Source of the DNA: a virus
Strand: one strand, 5' to 3'
DNA: 31,224 bases
Virus record (IMG/VR): IMGVR_UViG_3300011114_000480
Coordinates: 1 to 31,224 of that record
The translations under genes were made by a program, and so were the position numbers. Below the pieces are notes generated by a model that made no database searches, was not told the DNA's origin, and saw only the letters and a list, made by a program, of their open reading frames with translations. This document shows positions 1-7,494 of this stretch, piece by piece; the first letter of the stretch is position 1, and each line of letters begins with the position of its first letter.

Positions 1-945
1 CAATACTCCACCTTCTACTTATATGGCGTAGCAAAGCAAGGCGTAACTCCTACCAATGCTCCAGCAGCAACTGGTGGCGACAGGATCCTCTTTGACGGCA
101 CCTACTGGTACCACGTCTTTACATCTACTGGCACATTCACACCGAAGAAAGGTTTGAACGCTGACTGCTTAGTTGTTGCTGGTGGTGGTGCTGGTGGTGC
201 GGCTTATGGCGGTGGCGGTGGAGCAGGTGGAATAAGTTATCTGACTTCACAATCACTTACTGCGACTAACTATTCTATAACTGTCGGTGCTGGCGGTGCT
301 GGAACTGCTTTGCCTAGCGGCGGCGGCAGTGCTGCTGGTGGCGGTCAAGGTGGCTCAGGTTCTAATTCACAATTTGCTTCAACAACTGCGGCAACTGGCG
401 GTGGTGGTGGTGGGCGTTATTACGATAGTAACAATGTTCAGTCAACTCGTAACGGTGCTAACGGCGGTTCAGGTGGTGGTGGTGGAGCGGGTACAAATTC
501 ATCATATACAGGAACAGGTGGAACTGGTTCGCAAGGTTCTAATGGCGGTGGCGGTAAAGCCTATGGTGACGGAATTACTTCGTATCGTGGTGGTGGCGGT
601 GGTGGTTATAGTGGCGCTGGAACAACTGCAGATAATTCAGGTGGCGGAGTAGGTGGTGCTGGAACGTCAACTTATTCTTCGTGGGGTTCTGCTACATCAA
701 CAGGACAACTCGTAAGTGGAACTTATTACTATGCTGGCGGTGGTGGCGGTGGTGCTTCATCAGGTTATGCTGGAGGTGCTGGCGGCAATGGCGGTGGTGG
801 TGCTGGAAATGGAACATCATCAGGTTCTGCTGGTACTGCAAATACTGGCGGCGGTGGTGGTGGCTGGGGTAGTGGTGGCGTTGGCGCTGGCTCTGAAGGA
901 CTCAATGGCGGCTCAGGTATCGTGATTGTGAGGTATGCAGCGTAA
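1..945 (+). CDS. Glycine-rich tail fibre/adhesin, C-terminal part (5' end outside window)
   Basis: The frame is open from base 1, so the gene begins upstream; the TTG at 154 is internal. A short segment reading YHVFTSTGTFT leads into DCLVVAGGGAGG, about 240 residues of Gly-rich sequence with Ser, Ala, Thr, Asn and Tyr, and a GSGIVIVRY ending. This entry and exit are typical of glycine-rich receptor-binding domains of phage fibres, where Gly loops form a sandwich of polyglycine helices. The role is host surface recognition at the tail tip (inferred). The stop overlaps the next start by one base (TAATG). GGN codon repeats are prone to slippage, so loop length may vary between relatives. Confidence 0.85.
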   Translation, partial: QYSTFYLYGVAKQGVTPTNAPAATGGDRILFDGTYWYHVFTSTGTFTPKKGLNADCLVVAGGGAGGAAYGGGGGAGGISYLTSQSLTATNYSITVGAGGAGTALPSGGGSAAGGGQGGSGSNSQFASTTAATGGGGGGRYYDSNNVQSTRNGANGGSGGGGGAGTNSSYTGTGGTGSQGSNGGGGKAYGDGITSYRGGGGGGYSGAGTTADNSGGGVGGAGTSTYSSWGSATSTGQLVSGTYYYAGGGGGGASSGYAGGAGGNGGGGAGNGTSSGSAGTANTGGGGGGWGSGGVGAGSEGLNGGSGIVIVRYAA

Positions 946-1292
946 TGGCACACTATGCTCAGATAGATAACAACAATGTTGTTACACAAGTTCTTGTGGT
1001 CAATGACTACTACGAACACACCAATACTGCTCAAGAGTTCCTAGCCAATGAACTTGGTTTAGGTGGAACGTGGGTTCAGACTTCCTACAATGGACGCATC
1101 CGCAAGAACTATGCAGGAATTGGTTATACCTATGACGCAGGACGCGATGCTTTTATCCCGCCAAAGCCATTTGATTCGTGGCTACTCAACGAAGATACCT
1201 GTCAATGGGAAGCACCAGTTCCATACCCAACAGACGGAGAACTATATTCTTGGAACGAAGAACTACAACAATGGGAGAAAGTAAATGTCTGA
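945..1292 (+). CDS. Small tail-fibre-associated protein, 115 aa
   Basis: Begins MAHYAQIDNNNVVTQVLVV and continues with GTWVQTSYNG, YAGIGYTYD and a Trp-rich C-terminus containing WEAPVPYPTDG. This pattern (an 'AQIDENNVV' start, 'YAGIGYTYD', 'W.APVP.P.DG') recurs in small proteins beside tail fibres of marine and freshwater phages. Its biochemical role is not established; a fibre accessory or chaperone is a guess from context. Its start overlaps the fibre stop, so the two are probably translationally coupled. Confidence 0.8.
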   Translation: MAHYAQIDNNNVVTQVLVVNDYYEHTNTAQEFLANELGLGGTWVQTSYNGRIRKNYAGIGYTYDAGRDAFIPPKPFDSWLLNEDTCQWEAPVPYPTDGELYSWNEELQQWEKVNV

Positions 1293-1518
1293 AGCACCAA
1301 CAAAACTAATCGTTGATTGCTCTACTGGTAAGACTGAAATTGTTGCTCTTACCGCAGCAGAACTAGCAGAACGCGACCAGATGGCAGCCAAGGCTGCAGA
1401 AGAAGCCGCTGCTAAGCAGGCTGAAGAAGAAGCAAAGGCAGCAGCCAAGGCTGCAGCAGAGGCGAAGTTAGCCGCACTTGGTTTGACACCAGAAGAAATC
1501 GCAGCAATCTCTAAGTAA
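1285..1518 (+). CDS. Ala/Glu-rich coiled-coil protein, 77 aa
   Basis: After a short beta-like N-terminus (KLIVDCSTGKTEIVAL) the protein is almost wholly Ala, Glu and Lys, in helical heptads from about residue 24 to 65, ending GLTPEEIAAI. It overlaps the preceding gene by 8 bases and has GGGAGAAAGTAA ahead of the ATG. Similar short helical proteins follow the 'YAGIGYTYD' protein in other phages. Function unknown; a fibre-linked structural or chaperone role is inferred from position only. Confidence 0.75.
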   Translation: MSEAPTKLIVDCSTGKTEIVALTAAELAERDQMAAKAAEEAAAKQAEEEAKAAAKAAAEAKLAALGLTPEEIAAISK

Positions 1519-1528
1519 GGAGTGATCC

Positions 1529-3742
1529 TTGGCACCCTATGGTTCTGATATAACCGAACCGATAGTTTATACGCTATCTAATCCTGCAGGCTCGACTAAC
1601 TATCAAGCCACAGGTGTTGCCTACGATATAGCCATCAACGGCTTGCCATTCTTTTTGGCTGCCAGTGATGATTCACCCTATCGTCGTGTCACGGCTCAGT
1701 ACCGTAAGCAACAGTATGACCAGACCCGTGAGGCTGGAGAACAGTCTCTGACTGGCTGGTGGTTCAGATCGCAGTCATCATTTCATCTAGGTCAAGGCAT
1801 CAAATACTTTGAGCCTGCTCAGGATGAATCACTGCGATTCCAATACACCGAATCCAAAGGGTTAGATGTCTGGACTAAAGGACAAGCAACTCTAATCCTA
1901 GATGTGGATGCTACCCATCAGACAACCACGAACCTCAATAGCAACTTGCGTCCTAACCAGTTTCTTCGATCCATCCAATGGACCCAGAGTAGCAATACTT
2001 ATTACGGCTGCTTGATGCTTGATGGCTATGACATTGACAAGATTTTCCCAACCATCACAGCGACTGTCACTAACAAGGCTCTGACATCTAACGTGGCTAC
2101 GTTGACAACCAGCGCTGCTCACGGATTTGCTATTGGCTTTGAAGTTGTAGTAACAGGCGTAGATGCTACCTTCAATGGTACCTACACCATTACCTCAGTA
2201 CCTAGCACAACCACCTTTACCTATGCCAAGACTGCATCTAACGTAGCATCACAGGCCGCTACAGGTACTGTCACCAGCGATGTCTGCCACTTTGTTGACT
2301 ATAACGCAGGTACCGATGACAAGGTATATGGCTACTGTGATGACGGACTAACCTGCTACTGGATTACCAACGTTACCTCTGGTGGCTCAACCAAATTGAC
2401 GATGTACAAGAAGCCACTAACTGGCTACGCAGGTGACTCACCTACGACCACAACTCAGATGTTCCAAGTGACAGGTCTTACCGCATCTAACGTGGTAATG
2501 GAGTTCACCAAGGAACGTATCGTTGCCTGTATCAATAACAAGGTTTATGAGATTTCCACGACAGCAACTGCTCTACCTACTGCTGTCTATACCCATCCAG
2601 TAGATGACTTCGTATACACCAGCATCACATCAAGCGGTGCTGCTATCTATGTCACTGGATTCTCTGGCACCCAATCCAATATCCAGAAGTTTACCTTGGC
2701 ATCTAATGGAACGATGCCCACCCTGACCAGCGCTATTACTGCCGCTGAAATGCCTAGTGGCGAGCGCATCTACAAGATTGCTTACTACCTTGGCTATATG
2801 ATGATTGGTACTACCAAAGGTATCAGAGCCGCTGTGGTATCCGATGATGGATCTCTAGCCTATGGACCGCTTATCTGGGAGAACACCCAACCTGTCTATG
2901 ACTTCTGCTTCCGCGATAGATATGCGTGGGCTGCAACGAGCGTTGAGGATGAACCAGGAACTATTCGACTAGACCTTGGAACACAGATTTCTCCATTAGT
3001 ATTTCCGTATGCCTATGACACATACTCTGCAACTGGCAATACCACCCACGAGACTACTGCCTGTGCATTCATTGATGGTACAGATCGCATAGCCTTTACA
3101 ACCAATGCCACATCTACCGCTAATGGCTCTGTCTATATTGAGTCTGATACAAGGCTTGTATCCTCTGGCTATCTACAGACTGGCTTTGTCCGTTACAACA
3201 CCCTTGAAGGTAAGATATTCAAACTACTTACCCCACGCATTGATACCGCACACGGCGGATTAGATATTGCATCTATTGCTTATGACTATACAGAGTATCC
3301 AATCGGTTCATTCTCACAGGAATCAACCGTCTCTGAGATTGGTATTCCATACCCACAGGGTCCACAGGAATATCTAGGTTTCAAGTTCACACTTACCCGC
3401 GATACCAATGACGACACCCTTGGTCCGTTGTTCACTGGATACCAACTCAAGTCTCTACCAGCAGTACCACGTCAGAGACTTATCCAATATCCACTGTTCT
3501 GCTATGACAGAGAAGCAGATAAGTTTGGAGTACCTGTTGGCTTTGAAGGTTCTGCTTGGGCAAGAATGCAGCAACTTGAAGCAGTAGAAAACGCAGGCGA
3601 TACCATCCGAATAGAGGACTTCCGAACAGGAGAATCCTATATTGGCCTGATAGAAGAGATGGACTTTATCAACCGCACACCACAAGACAAGAGGTTCTCA
3701 GGCTTCGGCGGAACCTTGGTCGTCACCATTCGGAGCGTATAA
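1529..3742 (+). CDS. Large tail protein, 737 aa
   Basis: The start is TTG, chosen because AAGGAG lies at 1517-1522 with normal spacing and no earlier in-frame start follows the preceding stop. The protein is beta-rich throughout. Residues about 178-250 (VTNKALTSNVATLTT, AHGFAIGFEVVVTGV, FNGTYTITSV) match the small beta domain often auto-annotated in phage tail proteins as an E1 FCCH-like domain. The C-terminal third carries IPYPQGPQEYLGFKF and GEGSAW-like stretches that resemble minor tail or baseplate proteins. It sits between the fibre genes and the lysis cassette. A tail tip, hub or fibre-support role is likely; the exact role is unresolved. Confidence 0.8.
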   Translation: MAPYGSDITEPIVYTLSNPAGSTNYQATGVAYDIAINGLPFFLAASDDSPYRRVTAQYRKQQYDQTREAGEQSLTGWWFRSQSSFHLGQGIKYFEPAQDESLRFQYTESKGLDVWTKGQATLILDVDATHQTTTNLNSNLRPNQFLRSIQWTQSSNTYYGCLMLDGYDIDKIFPTITATVTNKALTSNVATLTTSAAHGFAIGFEVVVTGVDATFNGTYTITSVPSTTTFTYAKTASNVASQAATGTVTSDVCHFVDYNAGTDDKVYGYCDDGLTCYWITNVTSGGSTKLTMYKKPLTGYAGDSPTTTTQMFQVTGLTASNVVMEFTKERIVACINNKVYEISTTATALPTAVYTHPVDDFVYTSITSSGAAIYVTGFSGTQSNIQKFTLASNGTMPTLTSAITAAEMPSGERIYKIAYYLGYMMIGTTKGIRAAVVSDDGSLAYGPLIWENTQPVYDFCFRDRYAWAATSVEDEPGTIRLDLGTQISPLVFPYAYDTYSATGNTTHETTACAFIDGTDRIAFTTNATSTANGSVYIESDTRLVSSGYLQTGFVRYNTLEGKIFKLLTPRIDTAHGGLDIASIAYDYTEYPIGSFSQESTVSEIGIPYPQGPQEYLGFKFTLTRDTNDDTLGPLFTGYQLKSLPAVPRQRLIQYPLFCYDREADKFGVPVGFEGSAWARMQQLEAVENAGDTIRIEDFRTGESYIGLIEEMDFINRTPQDKRFSGFGGTLVVTIRSV

Positions 3743-3945
3743 TGACAATAGCAGACTGGGCAATGCTTGTTGCCACCATACTTGGAATAGCCTCAACCTT
3801 ATTGATGGGCCTTCGTTGGCTCGTCAAGTCCTTCTTGTATGAACTCAAGCCTAATGGCGGTAGTTCTATGAAAGACAAGGTAAACGCTCTGGAAGAAAAA
3901 GTAGATTTACTTACCGAACTAGTAAAAGAAGCATTGAGGAGATGA
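3742..3945 (+). CDS. Small single-TM holin-like protein, 67 aa
   Basis: Residues about 5-28 (WAMLVATILGIASTLLMGL) form one hydrophobic segment, followed by a charged tail with the coiled coil MKDKVNALEEKVDLLTELV. The start overlaps the previous stop (TAATG) with CGGAG upstream. One membrane span plus a cytoplasmic coiled coil, directly before an endolysin, is the layout of several actinophage holins or holin accessories. It may instead be a regulator of the second holin-like gene at 4431. Membrane location is clear; the holin role is inferred. Confidence 0.7.
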   Translation: MTIADWAMLVATILGIASTLLMGLRWLVKSFLYELKPNGGSSMKDKVNALEEKVDLLTELVKEALRR

Positions 3946-3948
3946 CCC

Positions 3949-4431
3949 GTGAAACCTGTTGCAAAACGTGCAACACCTGCTGCTATTGCCGTTCTACGGC
4001 AGGCAACTGCGCTTGCGCCCAAGCGGAAGAAAGCATCCGATGGACTCCTACCAAGCAAGGCTCACATCAAGGCAAATCCTAACTCTGACCACAATACAGG
4101 GTTGGCAGTAGACCTAACCCACGATCCTCATAATGGGATTGACTGTGGTGAGATTTACGAGAAACTCAAGGCAGACAAGCGAGTTTCATATCTGATTTTC
4201 AGTGGACGTATCTGGTCTAAAGAACGCGGTGACCGCGTTTACAGTGGACCAAATAAACACGTCAAACATCTGCATATTTCCATCAAGGAAGAATGTGCCA
4301 ATGACACCAGCCCTTGGTTTCCTTGGCTCGATAAACCGAAATGGAATACGGTTGATGCTGCTCGCTTGGCTTATGCCAAAGTGCAGAAGAAGCCGAAGAA
4401 GAAAGATACCCCAAGTCCAAAGGAGAACTAA
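3949..4431 (+). CDS. Endolysin, M15-type D-Ala-D-Ala carboxypeptidase-like, 160 aa
   Basis: The protein carries the zinc-peptidase signature SDHNTGLAVDLTHD (His48, Asp55) and the second metal motif KHLHISI (His107/His109). These are the ligands of the peptidase M15 / D-alanyl-D-alanine carboxypeptidase fold used by phage endolysins to cut peptide crosslinks of peptidoglycan. The C-terminus is Lys-rich (KKPKKKDTPSPK), perhaps for wall binding. No signal peptide is seen, so export through a holin is expected. The start is GTG with GAGGAG upstream; the stop overlaps the next start (TAATG). Family call is strong; substrate bond is inferred. Confidence 0.85.
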   Translation: MKPVAKRATPAAIAVLRQATALAPKRKKASDGLLPSKAHIKANPNSDHNTGLAVDLTHDPHNGIDCGEIYEKLKADKRVSYLIFSGRIWSKERGDRVYSGPNKHVKHLHISIKEECANDTSPWFPWLDKPKWNTVDAARLAYAKVQKKPKKKDTPSPKEN

Positions 4432-4622
4432 TGGACAAGAAGTACAAAGCAATGGCGGCATCCTGGTTCCGCGCTGCAGCATCTGCTGCGGTTGCGTTGT
4501 ATCTAGCAGGTGAGACTGATCCAAAGAAACTTGGAACAGCAGCACTGGCTGGATTCCTCGGACCAGTATTGAAGTGGCTAGATCCAAAGGCCACAGAGTT
4601 TGGTCGCGGAAGTAAGAAGTAG
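4431..4622 (+). CDS. Second holin-like membrane protein, 63 aa
   Basis: Two moderately hydrophobic segments are visible, residues about 11-26 (SWFRAAASAAVALYLAG) and 36-50 (LGTAALAGFLGPVLKWL), joined by a polar turn and ending in a Lys/Arg tail. Small Ala-rich proteins of this form directly after endolysins are commonly holins in actinophages. It is coupled to the endolysin by a TAATG overlap. Together with the gene at 3742 it brackets the endolysin; which one is the pore former cannot be told from sequence. Confidence 0.7.
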   Translation: MDKKYKAMAASWFRAAASAAVALYLAGETDPKKLGTAALAGFLGPVLKWLDPKATEFGRGSKK

Positions 4623-4649
4623 TTTGTAAGAGAACGCTGCGAGGAAAGG

Positions 4650-4687
4650 CCCCTACGGAAAAATCCGTAGGGGTCTATTTTTGTTTT
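4650..4687 (+). terminator. Rho-independent terminator after the lysis cassette
   Basis: A perfect 10-bp stem, CCCCTACGGA (4650-4659) and TCCGTAGGGG (4664-4673), encloses an AAAA loop and is followed by TCTATTTTTGTTTT. It lies 28 bases after the second holin-like stop and ends the plus-strand tail/lysis transcript. The stop of the minus-strand HNH gene sits inside the U tract. Confidence 0.93.
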
Positions 4688-5037
4688 ATATAGTCTTTAT
4701 TTATGAAAGTTTTTAGCCTATGACAATTAGCGCATAATGTCTGTAAGTTATCTATAGAATTATTTTTATTGTTGCCGTCTATATGATCTACGTCTAATTG
4801 ACCAGAGTGTTGAGGTATGAAACCACAAAATTCACAGGAACTTTTCTTGTATTTTTCATAAGGACTGTTTACTTTACCTGGTCTGGTTCTTTCTAATTGT
4901 TTCCATTTTTCCTTACATCTGTACATCATTTTTCCAGATTTTGTAACCTTATATCTTTTCTTTATTTTTACTGGCCCACATACTTTGCAAATAGCCTTCA
5001 TCTCATTATGTGAGATATGAGATAATCTATGTTGCAT
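4675..5037 (-). CDS. Free-standing HNH endonuclease, 120 aa
   Basis: A C-terminal HNH domain is plain: CEFCGF, then LDVDHIDGNNKNNSIDNL and LCANCHRLK, which gives the two CxxC zinc knuckles and the DH...N...H catalytic core. An N-terminal CKVCG...YRC pair suggests a further zinc-binding part. Such proteins nick or cut DNA and often behave as mobile homing endonucleases. The gene is markedly more AT-rich than its neighbours and is wedged into a terminator, both consistent with recent insertion. Start at 5037 is uncertain; an ATG at 5001 is an alternative, and neither has a strong ribosome site. Confidence 0.88.
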   Translation of the reverse strand: MQHRLSHISHNEMKAICKVCGPVKIKKRYKVTKSGKMMYRCKEKWKQLERTRPGKVNSPYEKYKKSSCEFCGFIPQHSGQLDVDHIDGNNKNNSIDNLQTLCANCHRLKTFINKDYIKQK

Positions 5038-5053
5038 ATGGGGGCTTCTTTTT

Positions 5054-5293
5054 TTATGCCTCTTTATCGACGGGGCAAGGAACTTTGACTAGGTTGCCAC
5101 AGTTAGCACATTGACCATCCAATGCCCACCAACAAATCTCGTAATCTTCAAATTGTGCAAAGATAGAAAAGACTGTACAACCACACGAACAAGCGTGGGT
5201 TGGACCAAGAGTACGTAGATCAGCAGCAGTAATGGGTGGTAGGCTATCTTTATATTTCAGCAGCCGAAGTAGACGGAACCACATTCTCTGCAC
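5054..5293 (-). CDS. Zinc-ribbon protein, 79 aa
   Basis: After a basic N-terminus (MQRMWFRLLRLLKYK) comes ITAADLRTLGPTHACSCGC and later CANCGNLVKVPCPV, giving a CxC/CxxC zinc ribbon around an acidic, aromatic middle (FEDYEICWWALDG). Start GTG at 5293 is preferred over the inner ATG at 5284 because GGAGG lies 5 bases before the GTG but 14 before the ATG. It lies upstream of the HNH gene on the same strand. Function unknown; small ribbons of this form occur in phage early regions. Confidence 0.75.
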   Translation of the reverse strand: MQRMWFRLLRLLKYKDSLPPITAADLRTLGPTHACSCGCTVFSIFAQFEDYEICWWALDGQCANCGNLVKVPCPVDKEA

Positions 5294-5429
5294 GGCTCCC
5301 TCCTTGAGGTCGGTCGCCTCTCGGCCTTCGGCCTCGGCACCGACAGGTGCCGTTTATTCGCCTTCGGCTCATATTGTAATCATCCATCAGTGTGTCGCTG
5401 GTGCGACACGCCGTAGTATCCATTACCAT
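5294..5429. promoter_or_regulatory. Divergent intergenic region with a run of hairpins
   Basis: Between the minus-strand ribbon gene and the plus-strand Ntn-hydrolase gene lie three inverted repeats: GGCC-TTC-GGCC near 5322-5332; CGGCACC-GACA-GGTGCCG at 5335-5352, followed by TTTATT; and GTGTCGC-TGGT-GCGACAC at 5392-5409. ATTGTAAT near 5373-5380 could offer a -10-like TGTAAT rightward and TACAAT leftward, but no good -35 partner is visible. Divergent transcription must start here or nearby; the exact promoters are not resolved. Confidence 0.5.
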
Positions 5430-6002
5430 ATGACTGTGACCACATTAGTAGCGATAGAACTAGAAGATAGAGCAGTTCTAGCAGCAGACTCTCAGATTAC
5501 TGAAGATAACCTACGAACTATTAGCACTGCCACGCCTAAGATTATTCACGTCGGTAAGTATCTACTAGGTCTTGTCGGTGATGCTAGGCCAGGAGATATC
5601 CTTGCCTATAACTGGACTCCACCTGCATATAAAGGTGCAGATCCCATCCAGTGGATGGGTAAGAAAGTTATGCCGTCGATACTCACGGCGTTCAAAGAGA
5701 ATGGATATGACCCATATGAAGCGTCGAAAGATAAAGACTCAGGATTCGACTACATTGTCGCGTTTGATGGGAATGTATTCCATATCGCGACGGACTTATC
5801 TTTCATCAAATCTGATCACAAGATTTATGGAATCGGTAGTGGCGGCGCTTATGCTCTTGGTTATCTTTATGACCGTCTGGGTCGTCTCACTATTGGTAAT
5901 GTAGAACAACACGCCGAGAAGTCTGTTCAGATTGCGTCGATGCTTGACGTGAATACTTGTCCACCAATACAGTTGGTAACTCAAATGAGGGAGTTATCGT
6001 GA
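5430..6002 (+). CDS. HslV/20S-proteasome beta-like Ntn hydrolase, 190 aa
   Basis: The N-terminus MTVTTLVAIELEDRAVLAAD aligns with the mature start of HslV and proteasome beta subunits. Taking Thr4 as Thr1 puts Asp at position 17 and Lys at about 34, matching the Thr/Asp/Lys catalytic set, with a propeptide of only three residues. GIGSGGAYALGYL matches the HslV GSGG.YA region. The expected activity is a threonine peptidase, perhaps oligomeric. No HslU-like ATPase is seen in the window. The reading frame is open upstream, but this ATG is the only one giving the family N-terminus. It lacks a Shine-Dalgarno sequence; a leaderless or hairpin-controlled start is possible. Confidence 0.82.
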   Translation: MTVTTLVAIELEDRAVLAADSQITEDNLRTISTATPKIIHVGKYLLGLVGDARPGDILAYNWTPPAYKGADPIQWMGKKVMPSILTAFKENGYDPYEASKDKDSGFDYIVAFDGNVFHIATDLSFIKSDHKIYGIGSGGAYALGYLYDRLGRLTIGNVEQHAEKSVQIASMLDVNTCPPIQLVTQMRELS

Positions 6003-6187
6003 AGAAGAACTGGTCACAGTGGAGTATCTATCTCAATCCTAATAGCCTGCAAAACTGGGGATTAGGTATCAACTACTATCACGAATATGAATCAACACTG
6101 TTTGTGATAATGGCTAGAATTTGTCAGATAGATTTGCTATTCTTCAACATTACAATTACACGATGGGAAAATATACGGTGGCACTAG
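5999..6187 (+). CDS. Hypothetical aromatic-rich protein, 62 aa
   Basis: The GTG start overlaps the preceding stop (GTGA) and has GAGGGA six bases upstream. The product begins MKKNWSQWSIYLNPNSL and ends FFNITITRWENIRWH; it is rich in Trp, Asn and Ile with no recognisable domain or clear membrane span. It runs 25 bases into the next gene. Unknown function; its place between the Ntn hydrolase and the nuclease suggests co-expression only. Confidence 0.6.
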   Translation: MKKNWSQWSIYLNPNSLQNWGLGINYYHEYESTLFVIMARICQIDLLFFNITITRWENIRWH

Positions 6188-7125
6188 ACCCAAAAGAACT
6201 ACTTATCAAGGCTCTACACGAGCGCGAGAATAAGCGACCACGTTCTACTCAGGTACAGGTTGGTCCATCAGAGTTAGGTGGATGCCGTCGTAAGGTTTGG
6301 TACAAACTAAACAACCAGCCAGAGACTAATGAAAACGAAATGAAATTAGCAGCCATTATGGGTACCGCAATTCACGGTTCTATTGAGGCTGCGCTGGCTG
6401 ATAATAAAGATGTTTTGATTGAGCAGACCGTTGAATATAACGGAATGAAAGCACACGTAGATCTCTACATCCCAGAGTCTGGAGATGTAGTTGATTGGAA
6501 GACAGTGAAGGTGAAGAACCTTACCTATTTTCCAAGCCTCCAGCAACGCTGGCAGGTACATACTTACGGATACCTAATAGAACAAAGTGGATTGGGGAAG
6601 GTCCACAATGTGCATCTTGTGGCAATACCACGAGACGGTGACGAGCGCGATGTAAAGGTCCACTCAGAGAAGTACGATTCTTCCATCGCGCTTGAAGCCC
6701 TATCTTGGTTGGCTGGTGTCAAAGAGTCACAGACTCCACCAGAACCAGAGAAGGATGAGTCATACTGCAAGTTCTACTGTAAATACTACGACGCATCTGG
6801 CGAGATGGGATGCGTTGGTCTAAAAAAAGAACGTACAAAAACTGAATTACCGTTGATTGAAGATAGATCTGCTGCTGATAAAGCGCTGACATATCTCCAA
6901 CTGGATAATCAAATAAAAGAATTGACGAATCAGAAAGAGTCTTTGAAAGAAGAACTTGCTGGTGTTGTCGGTGTCACCGATACAGGAGTAGAGGTTCGCT
7001 GGTCTTCTGTTGCTGGTGCCAAACAAGTAGATAAGGAACTGGTCAAAGAACTTTTAGGCTTCGTTCCAACATTAGAAGGTAAGGAAAGTCTACGACTTTC
7101 AATCAAACATACTGGAGGTAAATAG
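6163..7125 (+). CDS. Cas4/RecB-like PD-(D/E)XK exonuclease with Fe-S cysteines, 320 aa
   Basis: From the ATG at 6163 the core reads His71 (GTAIHGSIEAAL), Asp100 (HVDLYIP), Asp111-x-Lys113 (VVDWKTVK) and Gln131...Tyr135 (QVHTY), the ordered motifs of RecB/Cas4-type nucleases. Cys41 in GGCRRKVWY together with Cys202, Cys206 and Cys217 fits the split four-cysteine Fe-S cluster of the Cas4/AddB group. A C-terminal coiled coil (about 250-275) follows. Likely role: 5'/3' DNA end resection in phage recombination or replication. The start is uncertain (TTG 6121, ATG 6163 or GTG 6178); no strong ribosome site is present. No CRISPR is nearby. Confidence 0.82.
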   Translation: MGKYTVALDPKELLIKALHERENKRPRSTQVQVGPSELGGCRRKVWYKLNNQPETNENEMKLAAIMGTAIHGSIEAALADNKDVLIEQTVEYNGMKAHVDLYIPESGDVVDWKTVKVKNLTYFPSLQQRWQVHTYGYLIEQSGLGKVHNVHLVAIPRDGDERDVKVHSEKYDSSIALEALSWLAGVKESQTPPEPEKDESYCKFYCKYYDASGEMGCVGLKKERTKTELPLIEDRSAADKALTYLQLDNQIKELTNQKESLKEELAGVVGVTDTGVEVRWSSVAGAKQVDKELVKELLGFVPTLEGKESLRLSIKHTGGK

Positions 7126-7490
7126 TGGCTGCAAACGAATCAACCAAGTTCCAAGTGAATTTCAAATCACCTGATGGAACTCTTATCAATCTCTACGCTG
7201 CAAACAAGGAGGAACTAGAAGCACTGCTGACCGCAGCGCAAGACTTTTCCGCCCTCATTGGAAGCGTTAGCCAATCTTTCTCAGGCGCTAGACCTGCTGC
7301 GCCCGTATCATCTGGTGGATTTGCACCAGCACCAGCAAAACCGCAAGTAGTTGAAGGACAGACTCCAGAATGTAAGCACGGACAGATGCAGTTCCGTACT
7401 GGCAACGGAGCCAAGGGTCCTTGGAAGGCTTGGATGTGCGCTGCTCCAAAGGGTGCGCCAGACAAGTGCGACGCTATCTGGGTTCGATGA
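7125..7490 (+). CDS. Hypothetical protein with C-terminal zinc-finger-like segment, 121 aa
   Basis: GTG start, with GGAGGT spaced correctly and the stop of the nuclease overlapping it. The N-terminus (KFQVNFKSPDGTLINLYA) looks like a small beta domain followed by a helix. A Pro/Ala linker leads to ECKHGQMQFRTG...WMCAAPKGAPDKC, spaced like a zinc-binding CxH...C...C module of DNA-binding accessory proteins. Coupling to the Cas4-like nuclease suggests a partner or single-strand DNA-binding role, which is inference. Confidence 0.7.
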   Translation: MAANESTKFQVNFKSPDGTLINLYAANKEELEALLTAAQDFSALIGSVSQSFSGARPAAPVSSGGFAPAPAKPQVVEGQTPECKHGQMQFRTGNGAKGPWKAWMCAAPKGAPDKCDAIWVR

Positions 7491-7494
7491 CCCA

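Noticed and set aside
287-1034. Several frames on both strands across the glycine-rich fibre gene
   Set aside because: They are by-products of the GGN repeat (poly-Val, poly-Trp or poly-Pro in other frames).
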